NCBI GenBank assembly: GCA_037013685.1
Contig: CM072886.1
Span: forward strand, 61,248,933 to 61,312,932
Source of the DNA: Acridotheres tristis
Taxonomy: Eukaryota > Chordata > Aves > Passeriformes > Sturnidae
Direction of reading: 5' to 3'
Length of the DNA stretch: 64,000 bases
The notes beneath the pieces are model-generated. The model had not been told where the DNA came from, made no database searches, and was given only the letters and a program-made list of their open reading frames with translations. This document shows, one piece after another, positions 47,868 to 59,290 of the stretch (positions are counted from its first letter, which is position 1; each line of letters starts with the position of its first letter). Position numbers and translations under genes: made by a program.

Positions 47868-49255
47868 ATCATAGAATGCTAAGAGGTTGGAATGGATCTT
47901 AAATATTATCTAGTCCCAGCCCCCCTGCCATGGGCAGGGGCACCTCCCACTACACCAGGTTGCCCAAGGCTTTATGCAGCCTGGCTTTGAATACTGCTAG
48001 GAATGGGGCATCCATAACCTCCATAGGCAACCTGTTCCAGGGTCTCACCACCCTCACAGTAAAATATTTCTTCCTAATCTCTAGCCTAAATTTCTACTCT
48101 TTCAATTTGTACCCATTAGTCCTGTCCTATCACTACAGATCCTGATAAAGAGTCCCTCTTTGGCTTCCCTGTGAACGCCCCTTTCAGATACTGGAGAGTT
48201 TCTATGAGGTGTCCACAAAACCTTCTCTTCTCCAGGCTGAACAACCCTAATTTTCTTAAACCTGTCTTCGTAGCAGAGGAGCTCCAGTCCTCTTGTCAAC
48301 TTTGTGGTCCTCCTCTGGACTTGCTCCAGCAGTTCCATGTCCTTTTTGGGACCCCATAGTGTGATGCAGCACTCCAGGTGGATCCAGGTGGGGTCTCCAG
48401 TGCAGAGCAGAGCAGAGCAGAGCAGAGGGGCAGAATCCTCTCCCTCACCCTGCTGGCCATGCTGCTTTGGATGCAGCCCAGGATTCCATTGGGTTTCTGG
48501 GCTCTGAGCACACACTGTGCTCACATGAGTTTTTCATTCAGTATCACCCCCAAATCTTTCTCTGCAGGCCTGTTTTCAGTCACTTCTCTGCCCACCCTGT
48601 GGGTGTGTCTGAGATTGCCATGATCCAGGGGCAGGGCCTTGCACTTTGCTTTGCTGAACTTCATGAGGTTTGCATGGGGCCACCTCTCAAGCCTATCCAT
48701 GTCCCTCGGGATGACATCCCTTCCCTCCAGCACGTCTAACACACCAAACAAACCAAATTGTCAGCAAACTTTCTGAGGGTTCATGCTCTATTCCACTGTC
48801 CACATCACCAACAAAGATGTTGAACAGCATCAGCCCCAGTACTGACCCCTGAGGGACACCACTCGTCACAGGACAGGGAACAGTTGATCACAGCCCCTTG
48901 TGTGTGTGGCCATCCAGTTTTTTATCCACTGAGCATTCCATCTATCAAATCCACGTCTCTCTGATTTGGAGATGTGGATGTTGTGTGGGACAGTGTCAAA
49001 CGCTTTGCATAAGTCCAGGCAGACAACATCAGTTGCTCTGCCTCTCTCTGCCAACACTGTAGCCCCATCACAGAAGGTCACCAAATTTCTCAGGCACAAT
49101 TTCCCCTTTGTAAAGCCACATTGGCTGTTACCAATCACCTCTTTGTTTTCCACGTGCCTTAGCATATTTTCCAGGAGAATCTGCTCCGTGATCTTGCCTG
49201 GCACAGAGGTAAGACTGACTGGTCTGTAGTTCCCTGGGTCTTCTGCTTTCCCTTT
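47868..49255 (-). mobile_element. long CR1 LINE, 3' part (3' UTR and reverse transcriptase)
   Basis: Read on the - strand, this is the 3' half of a CR1 element inserted tail-first: a CATAGAAT-type terminal octamer at 47870, the TGCCATGGGCAGGG and CAACCTGTTCCAGG 3' UTR phrases, then ORF2. The reverse-transcriptase domain is open for 112 codons at 48866-49204 and shows CR1 motifs such as G-x-T-K-G-K-x-C-L-x-N-L-V and [11 protein letters not shown]. The catalytic YADD part lies further 3' in broken frame. It continues beyond the LTR at 50390. A (GCAGA)n run occurs at 48402-48426. Confidence 0.95.
48866..49204 (-). pseudogene. CR1 ORF2 reverse-transcriptase remnant
   Basis: This is the longest surviving open segment of the CR1 ORF2, not a host gene. 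It spans the middle of the RT fingers/palm, including [11 protein letters not shown], where the first D is the first catalytic aspartate of motif A. The frame is broken on both sides, and the upstream part of ORF2 is cut off by the LTR insertion. Confidence 0.9.
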
Positions 49256-50389
49256 TGTATTGGTTTTGCACAGCCTGGTTTTTGGTAGCAGGAGGGTTAC
49301 AAAGATGGGTCCTGTTAGAAGCCGCTGGAAGCTTCCACCATGTCCAGCAGAGCCAATCCTTGATGGCTCTGAAGACAGACATGCTGCTGGCCAAAACTAG
49401 GCCACTGAGGGAGGCTGGTAACACCTCTGTGATAACATATTTAAGAAGGAAATCAAAACAAAGTCAGAGTTTTTGCTTCTAGTCAGAGAAGAGCAGGAGG
49501 TGAGAATATGTGAGGGAGACAACATGGTGACAGTAAGGTCAGAGAAGGAGAAGGTGGAGATCAGTCAAGGTGGAGAAGGAAGGGCAGGAGGTACTCCAGG
49601 TGCCAGAGCCGAGATTCCTCTGCAGGCTGTGGTGAGACCATGATGAAGCAGCTGTGCCCTTGCAACCCATAGGGATCCACAGGGAATGCAGAGATCCAGC
49701 CACAGCATGTGGGGTCCATGGGGGATGCAGAGATCCACGCACAGCCCATGAGGGAGATGCTCACACTGGAGAGGGTGGATGCCTGGGGGAGGCTGTGACC
49801 CCACTGGAGACCTGGTGGAGACAGGGGGTCTCTGCTTCCAGGCTGGAGCAGCTTGTCCTTGAAGGACAGCACCCCATGGAAAGAGAGACACCCACACCAC
49901 AGCAGTTCTGGGAGGACTGCGTGCCCATGGGGGAACTCACACTTCAGCAGGCGTGGTTTGGCTGCTGCTCATGAGAGTGGAACCACGCTGGAGAAGTTAA
50001 TGGAGAATTGTCTCCCATGGGGGGCACCCCATGGCCTCACAGAGGAAGGACTGCTCTTCCAGAGCAATGGAAGAAAATCTCGGTGATGAACTGACCAAAA
50101 CCCCCATGCCCTGTCTTCCCTGCACTGTCAGTGGGAAGGAGGGAGGGGCTGGGGGGAAACTGTTCTACGGGCTTATTTTATTTCTCATAATCCTCCTCTG
50201 ATTCTGCTAGTAATAAAGTTCACTTTGCAGTTTGAGACTGTTTTGCCCTTGAAGTGTTCCTCCTGGTCCTTATCTCACCATGAAGCATTCATTAATTTTT
50301 TCCCTCTCTGCTGCCCTGCTGTAGCAGGAGAGGGTGAGTGAGTGAGTCTTGTGGGTGCCTGGTGTTAGGCTGGTGTCAAACTCTGACAT
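49256..50389 (+). mobile_element. solo ERV LTR inserted into the CR1 element
   Basis: The CR1 text breaks after CTTTCCCTTT at 49255 and resumes with CCTTTTTAAAAATGGAGG at 50390; the 1.13 kb between is foreign. It starts TGTATTGGTTTTGCACAGCC and ends CTCTGACA(T), with TG...CA termini. CCTTT on both sides is a plausible 5-bp target duplication, allowing one extra base at the right end. Inside are a TATA-like ATATTTAAG at 49437-49445, GGATGCAGAGATCCA repeats and AATAAA at 50212-50217, in the order U3-R-U5. It resembles an abundant bird ERVL-type LTR family from memory. No gag, pol or env is present. Open frames of about 100 codons on both strands at 49561-49900 come from its internal repeats. 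Confidence 0.88.
49662..49752. repeat. diverged tandem repeat inside the LTR
   Basis: Two copies of a unit of about 45 bases, each containing GGGATGCAGAGATCCA-like or GGAATGCAGAGATCCA text followed by a CACAGC-type segment, lie head to tail. Internal duplication of such GC-rich units is seen in this type of bird LTR. Confidence 0.6.
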
Positions 50390-51870
50390 CCTTTTTAAAA
50401 ATGGAGGTTATATTTCTCTTTTTCCACTCATTGAGGGCTTTACCCGACTGCCAAAATTTCTCAAAAATGGTGGCTTAGAAACTTTGCCAGCTCTCAGGAC
50501 CTGCAGATGATTCTTGTTGAGTCCCATGGACTTGTGCATATTCAAGTTCCTTAGATGGCCTCAAACCTGAGAGGGATCAGGGTCTTCATTTTCCCAGTCC
50601 CTGTGTCTGTCTTTCTTGACTTGGGTGGTGTGGCTGGAACATTTGCTGTAGAAGAAGGAGGCACAAAGCCATTGAGAACCTCAGCCTTCTCTTTGTCTGG
50701 GGTAAACAGGTCTCCTGTTTCTTTCTGGGGAGGGCTCACATCCCTGGTTTTCATTTGCTTGCAACATATCTATGGAAGCCCTTTCTGTTATCTTTGATAT
50801 CCCTGGCCAAATTAAAATCTAACTGGGCCTTGGCTTCCCTAGCCTTGTCTTTAGCTTGCTGTACAATTTCCCTGTGTTACTCCCAGACCACTTGTCCTTG
50901 TTTCCCCTTCCCGAAAGCTTTGTTTTTCTCTCTGAGCTTGCTCAGCAGCTCCTTATACATCCATGAAGGCCTCTTGGAATTTTTTCCTGATTTCCTTCTT
51001 GTTGGAATCCATTGATCTTGAGCTTGGAAGAAGTGATCCTTGAAATTTAGCCAGCATTCTTGGGCCCCTCTGCTTTCCAGGACTCTATGGAGTCGGTTCC
51101 TGAAGAGTCCAAAGGTCTGCTTTCCTGATGTCTGGAGCAGTGATTTTACTGCGTGCCCTTCTTAGTGCCCTGTCCTCAGGGCACTATCTCCATTTATCTC
51201 CACCATTCTGTCATCACTTACAGTGCCTTGGAGCACTGCATTCTCCATCAGCTCCTTCTTGTTGGTGAGCACAAGGTCTAGCATGGCACCTCACCTTGTT
51301 GGCTCCTCAATCACTTGTGTAAGGAAGTTGTCTTTTACACATTTGAGGAACCTCTGGGATTTTGTTTTGCCTGCCATGTTGTCCTTCTAACAGACATCAA
51401 GGAGGTTGAAATCCCCCACAAGCACCAGGGATTGTGTGCAGGCACCCATCTGCCTCCAGAGGGTTTCTTCCACACCATTCTCCTGATTAGATGGCCTGTA
51501 AACTCCCACTATAACATCCCCTGTCCCTGCTCCTCCCCTTAATCTTCACCCATCAGCTCTCAGCAGGGTCTTCATCCTTTCCCAGGCAACTACTCCAGCT
51601 GGTCATTGACATAAGGACTATATTCCCTTCTCATGTCCCTGTCCTTCCTGAAAACCCTGAAACCTGCCATTCCACAGCTCTAGTCACAGGAGCCATCCCA
51701 CCATATCTCCGTGATGCTGATGTTGTCATCCCCAAGCAGGTGTGTGCACTTCTCTAGTTCTTCTTGTTTGTTCCCCACACACCACATGTTTGTGTAGAGG
51801 TATTTGAGCTAGGCCCTGCATAAAGCCAGCTTGCTGGCTGGAGTATCTGGGATGCCATTGCATTATCTTT
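50390..51870 (-). mobile_element. long CR1 LINE, 5' part (endonuclease side of ORF2)
   Basis: This continues the CR1 interrupted at 49255. On the - strand it encodes, in broken frames, the apurinic-type endonuclease C-terminal region, including V-L-V-G-D-F-N with the catalytic aspartate/asparagine pair, I-E-E-P-T-R and A-M-L-D-L-V-L-T-N. In the conserved D-I-C-W-R-D-N segment the tryptophan codon has become TAG. The copy ends near 51870 without an ORF2 start, so it is 5'-truncated, as is usual for CR1. Both parts together span about 2.9 kb of element. Confidence 0.92.
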
Positions 51871-54800
51871 TTATATTTTAAAAATATCTTTAAATATGGG
51901 TTTTTTTAGGAGCAAAGAGAAGAGGAAGGATGGGAAAATTCACTTGAAAGAAGTTGATAATTAGTCAGCAGCAAAGGCTGAAACACTTTTAAAATTATTT
52001 CTTCAGAAGGATAAACAGGATCAGATCAGATAGAACAGAATGGAAAAAAAAGTGACTTTGTGGAAACAACTATGCCCATTATTTTTTTCCTGAGCCAAAC
52101 TGTCTGCAATACAGAAGATTGGGCCTGAGGCATCAACACTGTGAGTCAAATTTCAGGCTTAGAAGTTTCAGGCTGGTTTATTCTGGGGATTTGCTGTAGC
52201 CCAGCTGTGCAGTAGAAGTGATCATGTTCAAGGCCACTTAAATGTGTTAAATTGTTTAGAAGAAGTAAAGCAGAGAGAGTCTTATGCCAAGATGCTTCAC
52301 TAAATCACAAAACTGGAGAGAAACAGGCAACTTCCTAAAGCACTGAAGGTGTCTGCACATCTGGAGTGTAAAGGGTGTAAAGAAACTTTTGTGGCATTGT
52401 AGCATAAAAACTAACATTAACTGGAATTATTTTGAATCAGAAAGAAGAATAAAAGTTTTTATACTACAATGACTCCAGCACTAACTGGAACAAAATTTTT
52501 AAAAAATCATGTATTGCCTGACAATTTTGCAGAATGAGATACACATGTTTTTTAGCATAGTATCTCCAAAGAGAGCACTTTCCTTGCGATATGGATCTGT
52601 GGATCTAAGTAACCTGATTGAAAAATACTGCCACAGCTAGCCCAGCATAGAGGAGATGAGCACATGAACACTTTCTTTAGACTTTAACACACCATTATTG
52701 AAGGGAACATCCTTCTGTATTGCACAATCTAAAGCCTGTTTTGATTACACAGGATAATTGCTCTGTTGGACAAAAAGATCTGTTTTATTTTCTACCACTC
52801 TTCTTATTATCTATGTCCCTAGTTTTGTAAAATAATATAATAGCATAAGTATGTGCCTGAACAGCACTTGATAGTGCTTTCTTACAATTCTTTTAAGACA
52901 GAGCAATTCAGTTTATGTTGATAAATCCATGAGGTGGGAAAACGCATAATCTTTGTTTTATGAATAAAAGCTGGACATCTGGAAAAGGGAAATCTCCTGC
53001 AAAAGTCTAGATCAGAATGAGGGAGATGACTCTCCTGTGGGTGCCTTAATTACAGGAACTTTCTTGTTATTATTTCTTGTGGGTTTTGTACCTTTTCCAT
53101 TGATTTTTTTCCCCCGGGGCCTGAATTTTTCTACTGTTTTATCCAGCAGTGAACTATCTGTGTTCAAAGATAATAATAAGCATTGTACATAAACTTACTC
53201 ATACAGAGTGGGTTTGTACACTCGTGATTAAGAAATATACAGGGAAAACACTGCATCACATGGGGAAATTACTGCAAAGAGAAGTCACAGGAGTCACATA
53301 CTGGAGCTAAAAGAATATCCAAAATGGCAATGAGGGAAAGCTAAAGGACATAATCCACAAAATGCTGAGTGTATGAATTATAGCCCTTAGCTAAGCCTGA
53401 TTTGTGAGGCTAGTACTTACACAGCAGATAACCCAGGCTGACAGTGACCTTGACAGCACTGCAACAGTAATATTTTCTGTAAAGGCTGGACAGCTTTCAG
53501 CCTGTTTGTCCTGAGTGGGAGCTACAAGCACGTTTGTGTGCAGAAATGTAAAAGATAAAAGAAAGTAATCCTCAGTATGTGCCTGTCAATGATACAAACA
53601 GAATATGGCTCTTTGGGCACGACAAATGCCTCCCTCCCTTCTTTCTTCTGCCCTTGATAAGACCCATTTGAGGAGCATAAAGAGCTTTTCCCTAGAGCAT
53701 GAGTCCCCCCCTTTCTTCCCTCTTTCAGTGTGGAATTGAGTAGTGATGCAGTGCAGAGGGGATCTGGTTCCAAGTCTACCGAGCAACTGCAAGTATTTTG
53801 TGACCTTCTCAACCGATACATCTATCTTTTTGGAATTGCAATTGATTTTCTTCATTTCTTTATGTGAAGACAATACTTCTACACTATGTTACAGTTACAC
53901 GGATAGGTAAATTATAAGTGCTTTCCCCACAGCTCTTCTTTAAGTAAATATTAATGAAACTCTCTTTGTAGTCTTTTGTGGAACAAATTGCTGGGGGGAT
54001 TAAAAAGTCACAAGTAAAAGCAATGTGAAAGTTTTTGGTTGATAGTCTGCTCTCCACTTTGCTGCCAAGACCTGTGTTTGCAGTACTCTGCTTTTCCCTG
54101 GCTACAGCTGATATTACTTCTGCACCAAGCTGCGAGGAGTGCTGTTAACTCTCTGGAGCAGTGACGTAAATCCTGAAAAATCCACCAAGGGAATGGGCGG
54201 TGGCAAGACCAGCTGATTGCTGCAAGGAGTGGTGTGTCCTTTGAAGGCTTCCTCTTATGTCCCACCCTTTGATGACTCTTCAAACCCTTTGATGGCAAAG
54301 CATGCTATTGTCCTTGTAGCTGAGTTTCATGTGCATCTGTTACACTGCCAGTGGACAGCCTGGGCTGACTCTAAGTGTTTGCTCTGTTACAAGACAAAAA
54401 AACCCTAACAAAGCCAGAAACCCATCCCATGGATAGATTGAAGGGAAGGAGCAGCAACTGAAAGAAGAGACATCCTAGGGGGGAAAACAGCAGCACAAAC
54501 ATAGGCTTTGCTCCCTGCATAGTCTTTCAGTTGCTTCTGTGAAGGGAATAAGAACAACCTTAGAGTGGCTAGGGTTTACTATGTGTTTACTTTAAAAAAT
54601 ATTTGCACTATGAGACTTAGTTTTTGTATCTATAAATGGGCCTAGTTTGGTTCAAGTGTTGCCCTGTCTGGGAGGCAGGGAAACTGGCAATGTTTGCAAC
54701 TTTTCTGCTTGGAGCTGAAAGGAACTTTTTGCCCAAGTTGTCCTTCAGGGTAGAGAACAGCAGGCTTGAGCCGTTGGACATTACTGTTAAGGGGAAAAGG

Positions 54801-55399
54801 CCCTGCTGACAAGAGAAACTGGATTAATAAGAATTAGTAAGAAGAAAAACTTAAGAGTCTCTGTAAATGCTGGGGTCTAGACCAAGCACCTGTAACACAA
54901 ATGTGTGACTGTTCCCACCCACTCCCTTTTGCTATTTCTGTCTCATCTGAATTCCAGCTCTGCCAATTCATTCTAACATCTGTTCTCAGACTTGGTATCA
55001 ACACCAACTTAATCACATTCCTTCCATCTACTGAGCTGGAAGTGTAGGGGTATGTAGAAGCCAGGACAAATTAACCCCTTCCCTCCATTAGCACTAGCTA
55101 GCACACCTCTCCTGACATGCAGCTGCTGGTGTTTGGGTGGGCAGCAGGGTCGATGGGGCTTTCAGCTTTCCAAGTGGAGAGTGTGCTGAGCACATTACTG
55201 CCAAAATAATCTGGCTGGTACACACTGGTTGCCAGAGGTCTGGAGGTGCAGCAGCATCTGGGGCTCTGTGTACAGGAGCTCAGGCAGCAGATAAAGCAGG
55301 TCCATCTCCTCAGCTCAGCCTCTCAGAGCACACCTAGCTCTATCACCCAGTTCCACACCCCCAAAACTGCCCCCAAGGCAGTCAGGGCTACAGGACTAG
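51871..55399. other. gene-free intergenic stretch
   Basis: AT-rich with no exon, RNA gene or clear transposon recognised. Open frames here (for example 53522-53873 on the - strand) show no family resemblance. Confidence 0.5.
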
Positions 55400-55795
55400 T
55401 CCTTTGAGGAGAGCAACTGAGGCTTGCACAGCCTGGAGAAGAGATGGGTTTGGGGAGGCCTTAAAAGCAGTGCCCCAGGAAATATGAGCCAGGAATCAAG
55501 AAGAAAGAGCCAGGCCTTTTACAGTAGTGCATGGTGGGAAGATGAAAGGGAATGAGCATAAATTGAACAACAGTAGTTCGGAGAAGAATATTGTCTTTCC
55601 TCTGAGGACAGCCAAGCTGTAAAACAGGTTTTCTCAGAGGCTGTTGAGTCTGCATCCTTAAAGGTTTTCAAGACCTAACTGAACAAAGCAACTTGGTCTG
55701 ACCCCAAAGGTTGCCTTGCTTTGAGCAGGAGGTTGGAGTAGAGATTTCCTGAGGTTCCTTCACATCTCAATTATCCTATAAGTCTACAATTTTCA
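55400..55795 (+). mobile_element. CR1 LINE 3' fragment
   Basis: AGCCTGGAGAAGAG, then TCTCAGAGGCTGTTGAGTCT, then CATCCTTAAAGGTTTTCAAG, GACCTAACTGAACAAAGC, GCTTTGAGCAGGAGGTTGGA and CCTGAGGTTCCTTCACATCT follow the CR1 3' UTR in order ('gttgagtctccatccttggagattttcaaaac', 'ctttgagcagggggttggact'). The terminal octamers are degenerate (ATTATCCTATAAGTCTAC). Confidence 0.85.
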
Positions 55796-57759
55796 TGTCA
55801 GAGAACATTTCTTTATTACTACTCTTCAAGTCCATTGCCCTATGAATGGACCTCTCCAAAACATCTGCTCTCTGCCAGTAATAACTAAAAGTATCTCAGA
55901 CAAAATTTTTAATACACAGTATGAAAAGTAGCTGTGGGATAAAAGAAAAAACAAACTATGGACAATTATGGCTCAAAAATTAGAATGCAAGTACAAAGGC
56001 AACAAACTTGATTATTTAAACTTTACTTCTTCACCCAAGGGCAGACATACAAGGATACATGGGATGCTATCAGAGACATTTCTCTGTGTTCTGGCTTTTC
56101 TCAATATGAAATAGATCTGATGGTGGCCCTTGCAAAAATTCAGAGTCTCCAGTACATCTTGCATTTGAACTTCAAAGTGTTCATAAAATGTGACATTTAA
56201 TAAAGACAGTTTTTGTCTTCATCACATCCCTGAGTCTCAGAACTCTATGACAGCACATGCAAACACAGGGGCTCAAGGAACCAAACACATGGTCTCAGTT
56301 TCTTTGTACTATGCAGCACTTAACCATACTGGATTTTACATGTGGATAAAAGCAACCAAAATAAATTCCTAACCTGTGTCACACTGAAGAAAAAGAGCCA
56401 GCCTCATATTTACACAGCCTTTATCACTGCAGACATCAGGTCTTGGGAACTGCTGCCTTGCAGAGCAGTTCAGCAAGGGAGGCTCACTGCTGTGGGAGCT
56501 GTGAATCCACTTTCCTGGCTGGGGGAAGCAGCTTCCCCTTCTCCCCACTCAGATCCCATCCTCGGGCTTGCAACTGTGCCCTTAATTTGCCAAAAGCTGA
56601 GATCCCAGATCAGATGCTGGGACCTTTGTGCTAGGATGAAAAATGCTGGTGCTGAGGCTACATCTTTACTGTAAGCTCTTTTAAACATGCATTTCACAGG
56701 ACCTGAGTTACCCAGAAACTCCTTATTGTTGTCTTTTTTCCTAAGGATAGTAGCACGCCTATATTAAGGACTATGAAGTGCCCTTATATTACAGTAAGTG
56801 CCCAGGATAAACAGATGATCAGTGTGGGACTTTTGGGAGGACACCTGGTGCCCAAGAAGAAATGAGAGATTTGTATACAGTAGGAGCTCTTTTGTTAAAT
56901 GCATGGTGCAGTATCTACAGGCAAATCGGGTTGCCAGGCCCTCTGTCCTACTTACTACATAAACACAGTCAAGTGGATTAAGATCCAGGCCATTGTCACT
57001 GGTTCACTGCTTTCTACTTAAAAGCACTTAAAGTGTTCCTTCCCTTGGGAAAGAAAAATAAACTACTCTCCCATGCTACTCCCCCCAAAACGCACCAACA
57101 CCAGTAAAACAAGACGACACTTCTATAGCTCCTAAACAACCACATTTGGCAAAGTTTGCAATGACCCAAGAATAAGAGATTCTCCCCTCAGTTCATGCTT
57201 TTTGTCACCTAAGCAGGTGTCAGATCTCCTGGGTTTGTCTTCACACAGCTTCTTTCCATTTCACTCCATCTTAACAGCTGTAAATGTCTCTGGTAAATTG
57301 CACTAGTACATTTCTATTAACATTAGCAAAAGGGAAAAAAAAGCCAGCTCAGCTGACAACAACTATTGGTGTATGAAGATTAATCTTTATATAGCATGCA
57401 GAACATGGATCTGTTCTACATCTTCCAGAACAGCCTGTACTTTGTTTCTACTCCTTCTCAACAACAGCTTTCATGCAAAAAAGAATTAAAATTAAAATCA
57501 CTGTATTTTAGCATTGCTATGTTCACACTGCCATTCTCTCAGGCTTCACAATTCATGCTGGAGTTGGCAAACTATTTCTCTTTCTGCTAGCAGCACAGGG
57601 GACAAGTGGAGCTCCTCACTACAAATTCCTAGGGAAGACAAAATACAGCTTTGTTCCACTTTGAAGAAATAGTCACAGGTTACCTTATTAACATCTTGTA
57701 GTAGAGAAAGAGTTAAAGCTTTTGCCACAGTAAATAGAAACACATAACCAAACACATGG

Positions 57760-58250
57760 GATGCCTATCCCGACATAAACACAATGGCATGGCAAGCGTT
57801 AAAGCTTTGTGTATGGTAAATTAGAGCTTTGAAAAACATCTCAGTTGGGAGCAATTTTGGAAATTTTTGAAACATGAATTACTGATTTTTTTTCTCCTCC
57901 TCCCTTTAAATGGTCTGTGAGGATTGGTCGCCTTGGAGAAAAAAAAATAAAGTGTCGACACTTGACATACTCAATCCATCCATAAACGTAAACACGCTTG
58001 AACTGCAGTTGAGTTTTTCTTTTACTAAAGAGCATGTGGAAGCAATTACCTGAATGTAGATGTGATAAAGAACGGATGAAATGCAAACCAAATGATGCCT
58101 TATTACTTAATATAAAGAGACTGTTCTGAGAGATCAAAGTTGTGCAGCACAAAATGTAATGGGCTTCACTGAGAGATAGGCTTCGGAGATTTGTTTAAAA
58201 CACAGATGCATTTTGATGAAATGCTAAGTAGACAAAATTAGGGTAAGTTT
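57760..58250. promoter_or_regulatory. possible conserved enhancer with forkhead and TCF motifs
   Basis: A non-repetitive block with forkhead motifs ATAAACA at 57775-57781, GTAAACA at 57988-57994 and TAAACAA (reverse strand) at 58191-58197, an exact TCF/LEF motif AGATCAAAG at 58131-58139 and a 14-bp palindrome at 57950-57963 whose arms AAGTG/CACTT are NKX2-type half-sites. Several isolated CpGs are kept. Enhancer function and conservation are inferred. Confidence 0.35.
57950..57963. repeat. 14-bp perfect palindrome
   Basis: AAGTGTCGACACTT is self-complementary and contains inverted AAGTG half-sites and a central TCGA. It lies inside the motif-dense block at 57760-58250. Confidence 0.9.
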
Positions 58251-58974
58251 AAAGAGTTTCCAAGTACCTGATCTATGATCTTGAGTAACATCTTTCCTCT
58301 CCTCCCACCTTTTGCTCCTCTGTGCCATTCCCAGATGCTGTGAGGCTGGCAATGGGAAACTTCCCTGCTTTCATCGTGGCTGGGGATGAGAACTACTCGA
58401 GATGTGGAAGAAATGTCACCATCAGCACCCCCTGCAGACATGGGAAAGACCTTGTCTGTACATTTGCATCGACCCCTTGCTCTGCAGCCTCCCTGTGCCT
58501 CAGCCATCACTCTGTGCCCAGTTGCTACCTCAGCACATAATTCTCCTTTGAGTGAATATCATCAGGAAGGGCAGCAAGACAACCTTTTCCAGACCCAAAA
58601 ATACTGAAGTGAAACAGAAGTCTCAAGACTAATTTCCAAATATTTTCCTACCACAGGTCATATAATAAAATACAATTCCCATCAAGACCTTGCTTTGTAC
58701 TTCATCACCTTCTTTGGTGTTAGATTTATTTCTCTATTTCTTTTTAGTGACTTGTATTTTTAAGAAGCTGCATGCAACAGACAAGGAGAAGGCATGTTGG
58801 GAAAGTGGGGTAGCAGTTTCTGTATAATTCCACAATAGCATCTGAACTTATTCTCTTGCCTTGCCTTGTCTTCCCTCCCACATGCCCCCACTCTCTCCCT
58901 GCCCAGGAGCTGCTGCTTATTGCTTTTGCCCAAATGTTGTTTCTGATCATGTAGATTTGATCATCTTTGTCTGA

Positions 58975-59290
58975 AGTCTGTAGAGCAGCTCAATGATTGA
59001 CAGCGCTGGGTCCCCCATAACATAAATCAATGAGCAATAAAGTTAAGTATCCAAGTCAAGCGTAGAGAAAGTGAACTGACATTGAACTGTAAGCATTAAT
59101 TAAAAAGGGGGAAAAAAACAAGAGCACATTTAACTAGGAACGCTGGGCCTTGAGTTATTGAAAGGAATAAAAAAATAATGCAAGTATGAAAGAGCATGTA
59201 CAGAATTAATGCTGCCTATCTCCCATAGCATTAGGTCTTTAAAAGAAATCATATATGTTAAACTCCCAAAGAGACTATTTTCTTTTGTTT
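58975..59290. promoter_or_regulatory. possible HOX/PBX/MEIS-responsive element
   Basis: TGATTGACAG at 58994-59003 is the exact decamer bound by PBX with MEIS/PREP. Eighteen bases later ATAAATCA at 59022-59029 is the reverse of the PBX-HOX site TGATTTAT. More TAAT-type sites follow (GCATTAATTAAAAA at about 59093-59106). This pairing is the known architecture of HOX/TALE enhancers. The block is non-repetitive; activity is inferred. Confidence 0.4.

Noticed and set aside
48866..49204. Reverse-transcriptase-like open frame as a host gene
   Set aside because: It is the ORF2 of a decayed CR1 copy, broken on both sides, with CR1 3' UTR next to it.
49561..49974. Open frames of 100-110 codons on both strands behind CD83
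   Set aside because: They lie in a solo LTR and arise from internal repeats; opposite-strand frames overlap and none resembles a protein.
58386..58607. Short open frames near 58.4 kb after an acceptor-like CATTCCCAG
   Set aside because: No family resemblance and no matching donor or partner exon could be supported.
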